Assembly: GCA_029532415.1 (NCBI GenBank)
Contig: JAQOTA010000046.1
Coordinates: 1,860,001 to 1,924,000, forward strand
Direction of reading: 5' to 3'
DNA from: Marasmius tenuissimus
Taxonomy: Eukaryota; Basidiomycota; Agaricomycetes; Agaricales; Marasmiaceae
DNA: 64,000 nucleotides
The notes below the pieces were generated by a model that worked only from the letters and a program-made list of their open reading frames with translations, was not told the origin of the DNA and ran no database searches. Position numbers and translations under genes: made by a program. Every line of letters begins with the position of its first letter. Positions within the stretch are counted from its first letter, which is position 1. Positions 1 to 10,194 of the stretch are shown here, piece by piece.

Positions 1-180
1 CCATCAACACGCCCACTCAACATCATCGCGATTTCTCAAGTTCAGAGTCCTTTTTCAGCGCATCAGTGCACAAAATTTGTCCAGTCTTCGTACGGGTAGC
101 CCACCCTAACGTGTATATCAAAGTTACCAGGTTCTGAGTGGCAGTGAGTTCACCGTCCCATTTTCAGGTTACCCATACCA
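1..180. other. No gene seen at left edge
   Basis: This is the 3' flank of the minus-strand P450 that ends at 181. I see no coding exon, repeat or RNA gene in it. Confidence 0.5.
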
Positions 181-2361
181 TCATTTCAACTCCACTTGCT
201 CAAGTAGTCTTCTCGCCGATTCTGGCCGCGGGCGAACCATATATTCAAAAGGGATGGGGGAGCTGCCAGTTGGAAGTGCTTGAGATTTTCCTGCGTCATT
301 GCCAATCCATAAACCAATCACTTACCGAGCCAGGGAGTCCGAAAACACCAGTTCCGGTAGTTGAGGATTTCCCTTTTCGTCGTTTACCGGAACGATTTCT
401 AAGGTAGCAAGAGTACACGCGATGGCATTCCAAAGAACGAGAGAACCGAGATGGCGGCCAGGGCAGATACTGCAAAGGTGAAACATGAGCAGAGATCAGA
501 CCGACTAGTGCACAACTCACCGCCTCCCGAAACCAAAGGCAGATGCGAAAGGTGGTTCGCCCCCGTCCTCTGGCCGAGGAAGAAACCGTTCGGGGTGAAA
601 CACCTCAGGAGATGAATACACTTTGTCGTCAAGAGACATTCCCCTATGCAGTCGAATCGCTCGTGAGCTTCACCGGATCAACTGACGGAGAGAAACATGC
701 CGAATATTGGCAATAATCGTAGCGCCTTTCGGGATGTGGAAGCCATTGTAGATGTCGCTATTGATGGCGCGGTGTGGAACGCCTGGAAGGAGGTAACGTT
801 TGTCCTCTGAAGACGGTGATTGCGAGATCGCGGAACACCTACCGAGAGGAATAACGGGACTCCATCTAGTCTTGCCCCGTAAGCAGAGAAGAATATGGGT
901 CCGAATTGCGTGGAATTACTCACCGGATGACTTCCTGAACGATGCATTCAATATATGGAAGCGAATCCCTGTCATTCTTGAAGTCCGGAAGGGCGTGCTC
1001 GCCAACAGCGGAGATAATTTCCTCATAAGCTCTCTGTTGGCATTCAGGGTGGTGAAGCATTGCCAAGAAGAAAGCTTGGAGGGATGCATAACTCTAGTGG
1101 CGGGTCAATGGTTCTCCATGTAAGGAACAAGATATCAAGACTCGTCTACTCACCGTATCCTCCCCACCAGCGAAAACCGCGGCTGCAGTTGCTTTGATAG
1201 CCTCGAGGACTTCCGGAGAACCTGAATCCTCACTATTATCAAGCTCTTCGAGTCTTTCTGACACAAAACATTTCTCGTAGCCCTGTTTAGCCATCTATTT
1301 CCTGTTTTGTGAGGGTCATGAGACGAGAGTGTTGAAGCCTCGCACCATATTTGCGCGTACGAATTCGAGAGGAACGTCGTATAGCCTGCGGACATCTTTG
1401 AAGTACGAACGGGCGACCGTAGCATAATGCGTTCCGGGAAACCAAGCGGGTAAGTGAGAAACTTGAAGGGCTTTAATGAGGTATGTTGGCGGGCTAATGA
1501 AAAAGTTAACCCACGCCAAGGGAAAAAGTCAACGGGTGTGTTGCCTGGCGGTCCGCAGTTGGTTATAGCAACAGCCACGCCGTCCGCAATTTCCATAAAG
1601 ACATCGTCGGGCTTAATGATTTGGTGGCCAAAAGCCACTCGCATGATAGTGGATACTGTGTAGCTTTTCAAGTTCATTGACACACCTCGTCAGAATGACG
1701 AAGGCCCACTGTGGACAGAGGTTTAGAGGAACACACCGGTGCACATATTTGCGGTGGTTGTCTTGCGCCCCATCTACGAGACTTTTGACTAGATGCCGCG
1801 CCTCGTCAGCAATGATATGATCAAAAGAGAGGCTTTCCTTGGCTCCGAAAGACTTTTGCAACATTTTACGGTGCTTGAGGAATTCCTTGCCATACTGCAT
1901 AAAAGGCATGAAGGATGTCCAACCCATGCTGAGAAAGGATCACGTTCAAACCACACAAACCACCAAAAACATAGATGAGAGTCGTACAGTTCCATGACAG
2001 TGAGCTTTGGGCGGCAACTGTAGTTTGCACTACGATTATCCAACAGTTCATGAGCCGCCTCGGCGGTCCCTAGGACGATGATCTCTCGTCCTAGGACGTG
2101 TAGGTACATGATTTCCCCTGAGTAGACTTTCAGATTGAGACTAGCTTATACAAGGAGAGATACCATACCGTATATGCGAGACCATTCCCGGAAGGTCTCT
2201 GGCGTTTTCTGCGTAGGGATCACGCGCAAATGGCCGATCAGAGGATCTGCGGGGGGTCCGGGAGGAAGACTCGGACGAAGACTCGGACGAATAGCCTTCG
2301 CTAGCCATAGGCTCAGAATACCAACGGTTAAGAGAGCGACTGCAAGAGCGGGTTCCATCAT
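181..2361 (-). CDS. Cytochrome P450 monooxygenase (membrane-anchored, multi-exon)
   Basis: This is a heme-thiolate monooxygenase, expected on the ER membrane, using NADPH through P450 reductase. The N-terminus starts MMEPALAVALL and forms one membrane anchor, followed by the proline-rich hinge LPPGPPADPLIG. Exons then read through IIVLGTAEAAHELLDNR and MGWTSFMPFMQYGKEF (the WR/KxHRK region), FAGGEDTV (I-helix oxygen-binding A/G-G-x-D/E-T), VPHRA, and the heme loop FGFGRR-ICPGRHL. The loop is split by an intron after the second base of the second Arg codon. The protein ends VRPRPESARRLLEQVELK with the stop at 181. All major P450 landmarks are present, with no stop or frameshift noticed. The P450 at 44-46 kb has an intron at the same place in the heme loop. 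The TRI5-type terpene synthase at 17.4 kb suggests a role in terpenoid oxidation; that is inference. The exact CYP family cannot be fixed by eye. Confidence 0.93.
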
Positions 2362-2740
2362 AGAGATTGATTGGCTTCGCTGCAGGTGGCTCATCCTTAT
2401 AGTACGTGGACAGCTCACACTCTTGATGGATAGCTTCAATACAGTGGCACCACTAGTCTCTCTACATACCGATGGAGTAGGATGTGCTCTGGATAGGGGA
2501 TAGAACGAGATCGCGTACAGATCGAAGCTTCGATTGATTGATTGCATGGTGGTAAAAGTCAACGTCCGGATATGTATTTGAAATTGACGTACGAAAAATA
2601 GTATGCAGCAGCAGTGTACCGCAATGTGAGTGTGGCTGGCGTCGGAAGATGAATGGTGCCGCTGGGATCTGAGTATTTGTGGAGTCAGTCCATTCGGAGG
2701 GAATCCTGCGATTGACAAGAGTGGACGTGGCAGATGTGAT
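2362..2740 (-). promoter_or_regulatory. P450 leader/promoter block, duplicated at 19.9-21.5 kb
   Basis: The 5' leader of the P450 and the sequence further upstream match a second block at roughly 19870-20150 and 21400-21460. Shared stretches include gattggcttcgc near the start codon, gtgctctgga, cgaagcttcgat, and gcgattgac..gg..gac.cggcagat at the far end. The match includes the first codons (MEPALAVA here, MDPASALA there). Identity looks about 75-80 percent in the best stretch, estimated by eye. The simplest reading is that the 5' end of an ancestral P450 was duplicated. Confidence 0.75.
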
Positions 2741-3569
2741 CGTGCTGTGTGCAAAATTTCGGTCCCATCCCATGACTCAGAAACTCGAAATGGTACAGTA
2801 ATGGTACAGGTAGTACCTCAAACCAGCTCCTTCGAATGAAGCCTGCTAGCTCCGCAAACATCTGGTATACGAAATAGGGCATACTCGCAAATCGCTCCCA
2901 GGCAGATGGGGACGAAATCTCGGACCTTTCCGAGGGGGCGGGGAAAAGGCTGGAAAGTCGATGACGTCGCTGAATAACCAGCCATGACGTAGACCTTCTC
3001 TCGGATTTCTCCGAGCTGGGTGTCTGCTCGGAGAGCGTTTGCGAATATGCCCTAATCCCTCAGATCCCTGCCCTCGTTGCTGTTGGCACTTGAGATGAAT
3101 TAGGGAGCCGACGCACAGGCTCCATACTACGTCAAGCGTCAGTCCATGATAAGATCTCAATGTTGGCCTCCAGAAGTTACCATGCAAGGCCCGACCTTGT
3201 ATGATGACAACTTCAAGATTCTCTACTTACGACGAACCCCTCCAAGGAATATTCACAATTGACAGACTCGCGCTTTTCTTCGATAGTATCGTGCCACACG
3301 TAGGGCGATGGAAAGACCTCCGTGCCTTCGCCGGAAAAGTAACAGATCACTAACGTACTCTGAAGGGACTTGTACTTATGTCACAGTGTTTACGCCAGGC
3401 CCATACGGTGATGAGGATGAGTATCAGTGACAATCGATTACTGGCCACAGTTAATTGAAGACAAGTATACAGGGCTTTCGAAAACTGGTCGCTGTACAGA
3501 GGTAACGTCTTCCAAGTAGTATTCGGTACGACGGTTCAGCCCGCCACTTGAGACAAGCATGTTAGGTCG
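2741..3569. other. Gene-free spacer left of the transposon
   Basis: No exon chain is visible on either strand. Short open frames here lack family features. The stretch ends at the target-site duplication of the large element. Confidence 0.5.
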
Positions 3570-3575
3570 GAGAAA
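3570..3575. repeat. Target-site duplication, left copy (GAGAAA)
   Basis: GAGAAA lies directly outside the left terminal inverted repeat. The same six bases lie directly outside the right one at 16022-16027. Confidence 0.85.
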
Positions 3576-3609
3576 TACGGCAACGGAGAGTGGACTGCTC
3601 TCTTAAGCG
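3576..3609 (+). repeat. Left terminal inverted repeat (34 bp)
   Basis: It begins TACGGCAACGG and ends CTCTTAAGCG. Against the reverse complement of 15988-16021 it differs at three positions: C/T at position 3, one A/G and one T/C. Confidence 0.88.
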
Positions 3610-3732
3610 CCGTCCCAGTATTGGGACCTCGGGGACCGCCAGTCGGTAGTAATATGTAGCGCAACACGGATATTATTTTTTTCACTATTTATTCTGTATA
3701 TTATACTCCCGGGTGTGTGGGGAGGTGAGCAA

Positions 3733-3762
3733 CCGGATGTTCTCAGCTGTCTGAACATCCGG
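3733..3762. repeat. Subterminal hairpin, 10-bp perfect arms
   Basis: CCGGATGTTC (3733-3742) and GAACATCCGG (3753-3762) are perfect inverted repeats around a 10-base loop. The core GAACATCCG occurs again near the right end at 15863-15871. It could be a transposase-binding site; that is inference. Confidence 0.75.
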
Positions 3763-3859
3763 GTGAGGGTGGAATATGTTGAGGTCAGGTTGAATAGCGC
3801 CTGCTCAAGGCTTGTTCTCGTTCTCCCACCGAGCCATATATGGGTGTCGTGATATGATT

Positions 3860-3871
3860 GGCTCATGAGCC
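3860..3871. repeat. 12-bp perfect palindrome GGCTCATGAGCC
   Basis: A perfect 12-bp palindrome in the left subterminal region, between the two longer hairpins. Confidence 0.7.
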
Positions 3872-3883
3872 ATGTGACTTGTG

Positions 3884-3919
3884 AATCCTCCCAGTTTGTT
3901 GTTTGGAACTGGGAGGATT
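3884..3919. repeat. Subterminal hairpin, 13-bp perfect arms
   Basis: AATCCTCCCAGTT (3884-3896) pairs perfectly with AACTGGGAGGATT (3907-3919), leaving a 10-base loop. It lies about 310 bp inside the left end of the element. Confidence 0.8.
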
Positions 3920-3998
3920 CTACTAGCCAGCCAATCAGAGCCCGCCATTTTCCTCACACCACCAGATCATTTTCCTCCCCTTCTCCATTGCTCTGCCT

Positions 3999-4793
3999 GG
4001 GTTTTCTGAGGTTTTTTGGGTCTTAGAACGCGAATATGAAGTTGATTTATGCATCTGGGCGCGAGAAAGGTGAGTTTTTGATACCTCCTCCTCCTCCCCC
4101 CACAAACATTGACTTCCATTGAGATCAATACAGCTCCTGGTACTCTAAAACTTGGTATCTGGGGGTTTTCAAGGTCAGGGAAGACGCCTATGCCATCGCT
4201 GTCGCTATCCGAGTGCTCCAAACCTCTGTTTTCACCACCCCCCTGTCCCAACTCAAAACCAACAATTTCCCCCTTTTGTGGGCATGCCAGAAATGCGTCA
4301 AAGGCTCATTCTAGGGTTTTTGAGGTTGGGGAACATGAATATGAAGTCAGATTGGGCACCTAGACATGAGAAAGGTGAGTTTCTGACACCCCCTCCTCCT
4401 CCCCCTACAAACATTGACTTCCATTGAGATCAATACAGCTCCTGGTACTCTAAAACTTGGTATCTGGGGGTTTTCAAGGTCAGGGAAGACACCTATGTCA
4501 TCGCTGTCGCTATCCGAGTGCTCCAAACCTCTGTTTTCACCACCCCCCTATCCCAACCCAAAGCCAACAATTTCCCCCTTTTGTGGGTATGCCAGAAATG
4601 CGTCAAAGGCTCGTTCTAGGGTTTTTGAGGTTGGGGAACACGAATATGAAGTCAGATTGGGCACCTGGACATGAGAAAGGCGAGTTTTTGACACCCCCTC
4701 CTCCTCCCCCTACAAACATTGACTTCCATTGAGATCAATACAGCTCCTGGTACTCCAAAACTTGGTATCTGGGGGTTTTCAAGGTCAGGGAGA
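3999..4793 (+). repeat. 305-bp tandem repeat, about 2.6 copies
   Basis: Identical landmarks recur with a 305-bp period: acattgacttccattgag has its gactt at 4111, 4416 and 4721, and the polypyrimidine stretch cctcctcctcccc precedes each. The second and third copies are nearly identical. The first diverges on its left side, and the third stops after ggttttcaaggtcaggga. Each copy has an open frame of about 85 codons, but 305 is not a multiple of three, so the frames do not join. The array lies just upstream of the TET/JBP-like gene and may hold its promoter. Confidence 0.9.
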
Positions 4794-5074
4794 ATGTATA
4801 CACTGTTGTCACTGCCATTTGAGTGCTTACAATCCCCAATTGTATCACCTCCACTATCGCACTATTGTATCTCCTTATATCGAGTACCAATCAATGAATT
4901 CAATACCTATCCTCTATTGTTGACATCTATGTCTGCTCCTCTTCTAATTGAAAACCTGATTTTTACTGTGAATATTGTCCTGTAACTGCCTTTGATTTGC
5001 AGTGATACTCTTCACGCATCACGCGTCGTGAGCTTCCACAATTGATCATTTCTCTTCCTCTCCCTCCCATCATC

Positions 5075-8000
5075 ATGAACACCCCCTCATCCCAAGTCCT
5101 CGAGTCTTCTGAATCAACGCCTCAAGGGGACAGTTTGAACTCCCATCAACCACCTGAGACCAACGGTAAAGTGCATTGCTCGTTGTGGGGCTGGCCTTGA
5201 TTTTCAAATTACCCCAGATCTTTGTCCCACTGACATCGCCGGCCCGGATGAAGTGGATGGTCAGTCCCATATACTGCACGCGTATTTCACTGTCAATGAC
5301 CTGCAATCTCAACTATAGTCTACGCCCTTCCCACCTCCAAAATCACCAAACCCGCTCCGCATATTGAACCAACGGATGTTCGCTGGTTCTATCAACCGCC
5401 GTTTCGCCTCCAGTTTCCGCACGCTTCATTGCCTCCATCATTGGAGGGCAATCCTGTATCGAGTGGACCCCCATCTGGTTACACCTATCCCAAAGCTCCC
5501 ATATACAGCCTTCGACAAGACGACTGGCGATTCCAGGGCGGTCACTCATATTCAGCCCCCTTCTTTGTGCAGGACAAAGCCGATCATCATAAAAGCCTCC
5601 TCCTCATGAAAACACCTCCTGGAACCCATCCCACATGGAACAGCGAGTCACGGAAATTCTGTTTCAAACCAATCGAAAGCATGATCCCTATGCCTCTTGG
5701 GATACCGTTCGGTGTCACAATCAATGGAGATGAGCGGCGGTTTGTCACCACTGCTTGCTGCCACAGTCTCGAGAGCCTTAAGGCTATTCTTCCCAGTGAA
5801 CGATATGCCCGTGTCAAGGCAGCTAGTGATACGTTGTGGGACCTTTCATGGGGATATGATGGAAATACTCCCATTTATCGTCTGCCTGGACTAAAGCGCA
5901 ACATGCGTTCTGGCATTCCAGATGACCCCGAATCCCCTGATGGATCCTACTCCTTTGCCGTCGTCCAAGAGCAGGGTCGTGGACGCGGCACTATATCTCC
6001 CGCAGTTCAGGCTAATGGAGTAGAAGCAAAAGCCCGCATTGCTACCGCTCTTGAGGCCATGAATACCTTGTACCAGGAGATCGTGCCGCTATGCCTTACC
6101 AAGGCTGAATGGGAAGTGACACAGTTTCGTGACACCGACCTCAATGTTTTTTCCGCCGGGGGTCTGAGTCCAGGGCCAACAAGTGTTCAGGGAAACTTCT
6201 CCTCAGCTTCTCTCGGAGGGGATCTTGGTCGTTTCATTGGCGAGGTTCAAGGGTGTTGGCATGTAGACAAAAACGATCATTGGGCCAGATGGACGCTTCT
6301 GATCCTATATATGCGGCTCCCACCTGGTAAGCGTTATTGACTTCTGCTGATTGAATATGCTCATTTTATATCTAGGCAGTGACATGGGGGCTTTTCTCCT
6401 TGCTCGTTCTGGCCTTTACTGCCGTGTTGATGTGGGCGCAGATGGAGAAGTCCGAGTGTTCCTTCTATTCAAGGGCAACGATCTCCATAGTGGTACTGCT
6501 CCATCGGTGAACGCAGATGCAAAGGAGGAATTCTTGTCCGAGCTTGCGCAGAGATATAACAACGTCGACGAAATCAATCGTTGTGCCTATGTTCTGTACC
6601 CGAACTTTGAGGCGACTGAGAGAACTTCCCCTGTTGTGGTATCCGCACCCACTGGCTTAGGAAACGACCTTGTCACCAATGGCCAAGACGATCGTATTCA
6701 TAACTTCACCCATGACGGGATTCCTGCCCTAGGCCACTCATCCTCACATCTCACACGTATTGCATGGGAGCTTCACTATCGGAATTACAATGTCGTGTCA
6801 CAGATAAACCGTTCCCTGCATCCATCCTTTCCCCCGATGACCGACAACTCGACGGGGAAAGTCATTGAAATCCCTCCACCACCACTTGATCCAGTACGTG
6901 ACCGGGAAAAAATGAAGTTCATGCGGGGCCACTATCGCAGGCATTGGAATGATTCCAATGACTACTACATGCGCATGACGAAGGCAGAGTTCGCCAATGC
7001 ACAGAGGCAGGCCAAGGAGGCATCCTTGTCTGCGCCCGATGCTCAGCCCAATTCCGCGAGCCAATCCTCCAGCTCAGTCGTTCCTCATTCTGTTGGCACA
7101 TCTACAGTGACGCCTTCGACATGGGCAGCACCACGCAATCTTGAAAGGCAAGGTGTTGGTGACCTTACTGAGCCCTCTGATGGCATGCAAAGCAACAATC
7201 CCGACCTACCCACCCATTCCCACTCTCTACGATCACAATCCAGATCCGAAGCAATGCCAGAGAGTTTCGAACATTCTGGGCATCATGATTCAGACGGAGT
7301 GACAGAGTCCTGCCTAAAGCGACCCCGGCGAGCTCCCTCACGTCATACACAGGCATCGTCCAATGTGGTATCTATTCCTGAACCTTGTTATTCTTCGAGT
7401 GATGAGGGTGGTTCATCAACTCCCCCCCCTCGGAAGCGAAAGAAGAGTAATGTACAGAAGACTCGTACTACTACTCACCCCGTCCCAATTCTCCCTCGAC
7501 CCACAAGCCCCATTCTTCGTGACTCTTCACTGGCAGAAAACGAGTATCAGATGTCATTCATCATTGATGAGGTATGTTTGCAATACATGACTTGTATCTG
7601 CCCGCTAAATCCTGTTACAGGACAAGGAGGATGAGAGTTTTCTCGTACATTTTAGTGGCTATAGTGCCGCACACGATGAATGGGTATTTGAAACAGCTAT
7701 GGATGCGTAAGTAACTTTTGCCCTGAACCGTTTGAAAGTCTCAGCTTATAGGGTATTCCAGGCCAGATCTTATTGAGGAGTACCGTGCCTCTTTAGATCC
7801 TGAGCGGGTTGCCCATGCTCGATCAGAGATTGCCGGCAGTGATCTCGTGGTTGAAACCTGGTCTCGACTTTTCGATATCTGTTCAATACGCCAGGCAGCT
7901 GACGATATCTCTGCTCTGTGCAAAGCCCTTCCTTCAGGACCAGTATCGACTATACCACTTCAGAGTCTCACCCACAGCCTCACGGCTGAATCTGCCTCGT

Positions 8001-10054
8001 TGCAGTCTGCTGCGCGGGAGTTTGATGACGCAGGTGCTGTGCTCACAGAGCTACGAGTGCAGAGCATTGTGTGTAGCCTGCATGTTGCGCAGACAGCACA
8101 GTTGAATGCAGATGGCAACGCCGGACTACTGACCATCATCAAGTCGGCCTTGACTCTGATGTCTTGCCGGGCGCTCTTGTTTCTATACCGGTGGCACGTT
8201 GTTTATGGCCCACTTATTGCCAGCCAGCTGTTCAACCCAGATACTCCGCCATCATCCTTTGCTTCACTGCAGTCACTGAAACAGACAATCCAAGCCTTCA
8301 TCGAGAAGCACAAACAATCTCCGCGACAAACAGGCTCTGGATCACGCAAGCTGGTTATTCAGGCATCCGTTCTGCCAGAATGGCTGCCGTCGAAGTCCCG
8401 TACCTACGAATACGTTCTTCCTGACTCTCTTGGTCTAACCCAACCGGGCAATGATCGAAAGGCCTGCATTATGGTCTTCACCCAGTTCATATCGCGACAT
8501 GCACTCCTTGACAGTTTGAAGGCCATGGACACCAAATGGGGTCGCCCGAATCAAGGCCAGGAGATCGAGGACATTCAAAGCCGAGCTCTAGTCCGGGGAG
8601 GAGTCCTTGATGCCCTAGTAGAGGCGTTTGACAATGATGGCATTTTCTGCGCACCGGGTATTGATCATGTATTAGTCTCCCCGTGGTTGCTATTTGGCAA
8701 GGCCAAGGCAAAGGAGATTGCGCAACGGATCACCTCCAAACCTGATAGCATTCTGCCTCTGGTCCGTTGGCTCAAGCTCCAGCGTCAGCGAGGCGAAGTC
8801 CAGGACATATGTCGACAGATAGCTAGGGATATACGCTTTTGCGTGAACTCCACTTGTCAGATCCCACTTCCTCCCGCCATATCATCCCGAAAACCAGCTA
8901 GAAAGCTCAAAAAGCGTCTCATCAGAATCCCCGAGGGACCTCGTGTTCCACCCGAGTTTCCCTTTTCCACTATATTTCCACTTGTCGACAGTCCACGATT
9001 TGCATGCCTTTCATTCATTCTTCGTGAGGTTCTGGCAAAGCGTCGCAAACTTCCTTGCTTCAATTCCTCTCTGCGCCGTATACTCAACGGACAGCACCCC
9101 ACTACCAGCAGCCATTCCAAACACGATGTTGATCATGTTGATCCTGTCCGGGCATGCAATCGAGCTCAAACCCTTCTTGAGGAGAGCCTCAGTGATGCGC
9201 TCTCTTCGAACGAGCGAAACGGAACATTGTACTCAACTTGGGGTCTGTCGAACTTATTAGTGCGTTTGGGCACTGGACAGGGCTCGGCTACAGAGGAGTT
9301 TATCCACAACCACCTGTCGCAGTGGTTTACATCTGCCAAGGACTGCGCGAACGTCTTCGAGGCGGTTGCAGCCAGCAATCAATCCTCTAGCACACCCATG
9401 TCATACTTCAACGCAAGCTACTGGGGACAGTACTGTGATCAACTGTCTCTGAAGAATTTGACGCGGCGGAAGGATGGTATTCAGGGAAGGATTGACGACT
9501 TCTTCTCTGACCACGTTCAACAGTCGTGGAAGTCTTTCCTTGCTGAACGATGGCAGAATGCCGACGCATCTACTCCTCTACCCTCGTTCAAGCAAGCATT
9601 AGCACTCGGATCCTCTATACGAGTCGATGGGTTCGGGGAAAAGAGTTTGACCAACCTGCAGCTTGCAAATACGTTGGCCCTTCTTGGTGTATGTCAACAT
9701 CCGACAGTTGAGGAGATTGCAGCGGTTGCCTTCAATCTCAAGAAGGGTGCCCTTACAGGCCTTTCCATACTGGGATACAACGGTGAACACAATCTCGAAA
9801 GCGTCACTCAAGCTTTCCGGTGTGTGTATGATTTTTTGGACATGCACTTGAGCACGGATGACAAGAAGGTTCTACATTTTGGGACTATTTTCTTGGAGCA
9901 TATCCTATGTAAACTGGTTCGGTGGTGTAGGAAGTTTCCTGACTTGGATAGCTTGTGCAAGCATGGGTTGAACGAGCTGCAAACTTTCCCCCTACCACTT
10001 GTTGTTGACCGTGCATGTTTACATGCCTGGATGCATGCGCGAGGACATTGTTAA
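5075..10054 (+). CDS. Transposon-borne TET/JBP-like dioxygenase fused to chromo-barrel-like domain, 1571 aa
   Basis: Six exons join in phase: 5075-5165, 5218-5259, 5319-6326, 6376-7571, 7621-7706 and 7762-10054 (4716 nt). Around residues 355-440 is a double-stranded beta-helix signature. WHVDKND supplies the HxD iron ligands. RLPPG-SDMGAF and GLYCRV follow, then FKGNDLHSGTAPS with the distal His, and a candidate 2-oxoglutarate Arg in NRCAYVLYPN. This order matches the fungal TET/JBP 2OGFeDO family, which oxidises 5-methylcytosine or thymine. A Ser/Pro-rich linker follows, with basic clusters (PPPRKRKKS) likely for nuclear import. At about residues 765-815 lies a chromo-barrel/Tudor-knot-like stretch, FLVHFSGYSAAHDEWV followed by DLIEEY. 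The last 750 or so residues match nothing I recognise. The family assignment rests on motifs only. An alternative is a degenerate cupin-like oxygenase of unknown substrate. Confidence 0.85.
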
Positions 10055-10194
10055 TAACTGCTTCCCACTTATATACTGCTGTATCGTCCGAATAGATGTA
10101 TTTCCTGCGCTCACATATCAATACAGTTCAATTGAATATGGTCACATTCATGACAAGACGCAACACAAAGGGCATTGCAAACAAATAGCGAACG

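Noticed and set aside
4109..4985. Repeated open frames (MTSIEINTAPGTLKLGIWGF type) in the 305-bp array
   Set aside because: They repeat only because the DNA repeats. The period is not a multiple of three, so they do not form one protein, and no splice or start context supports them.
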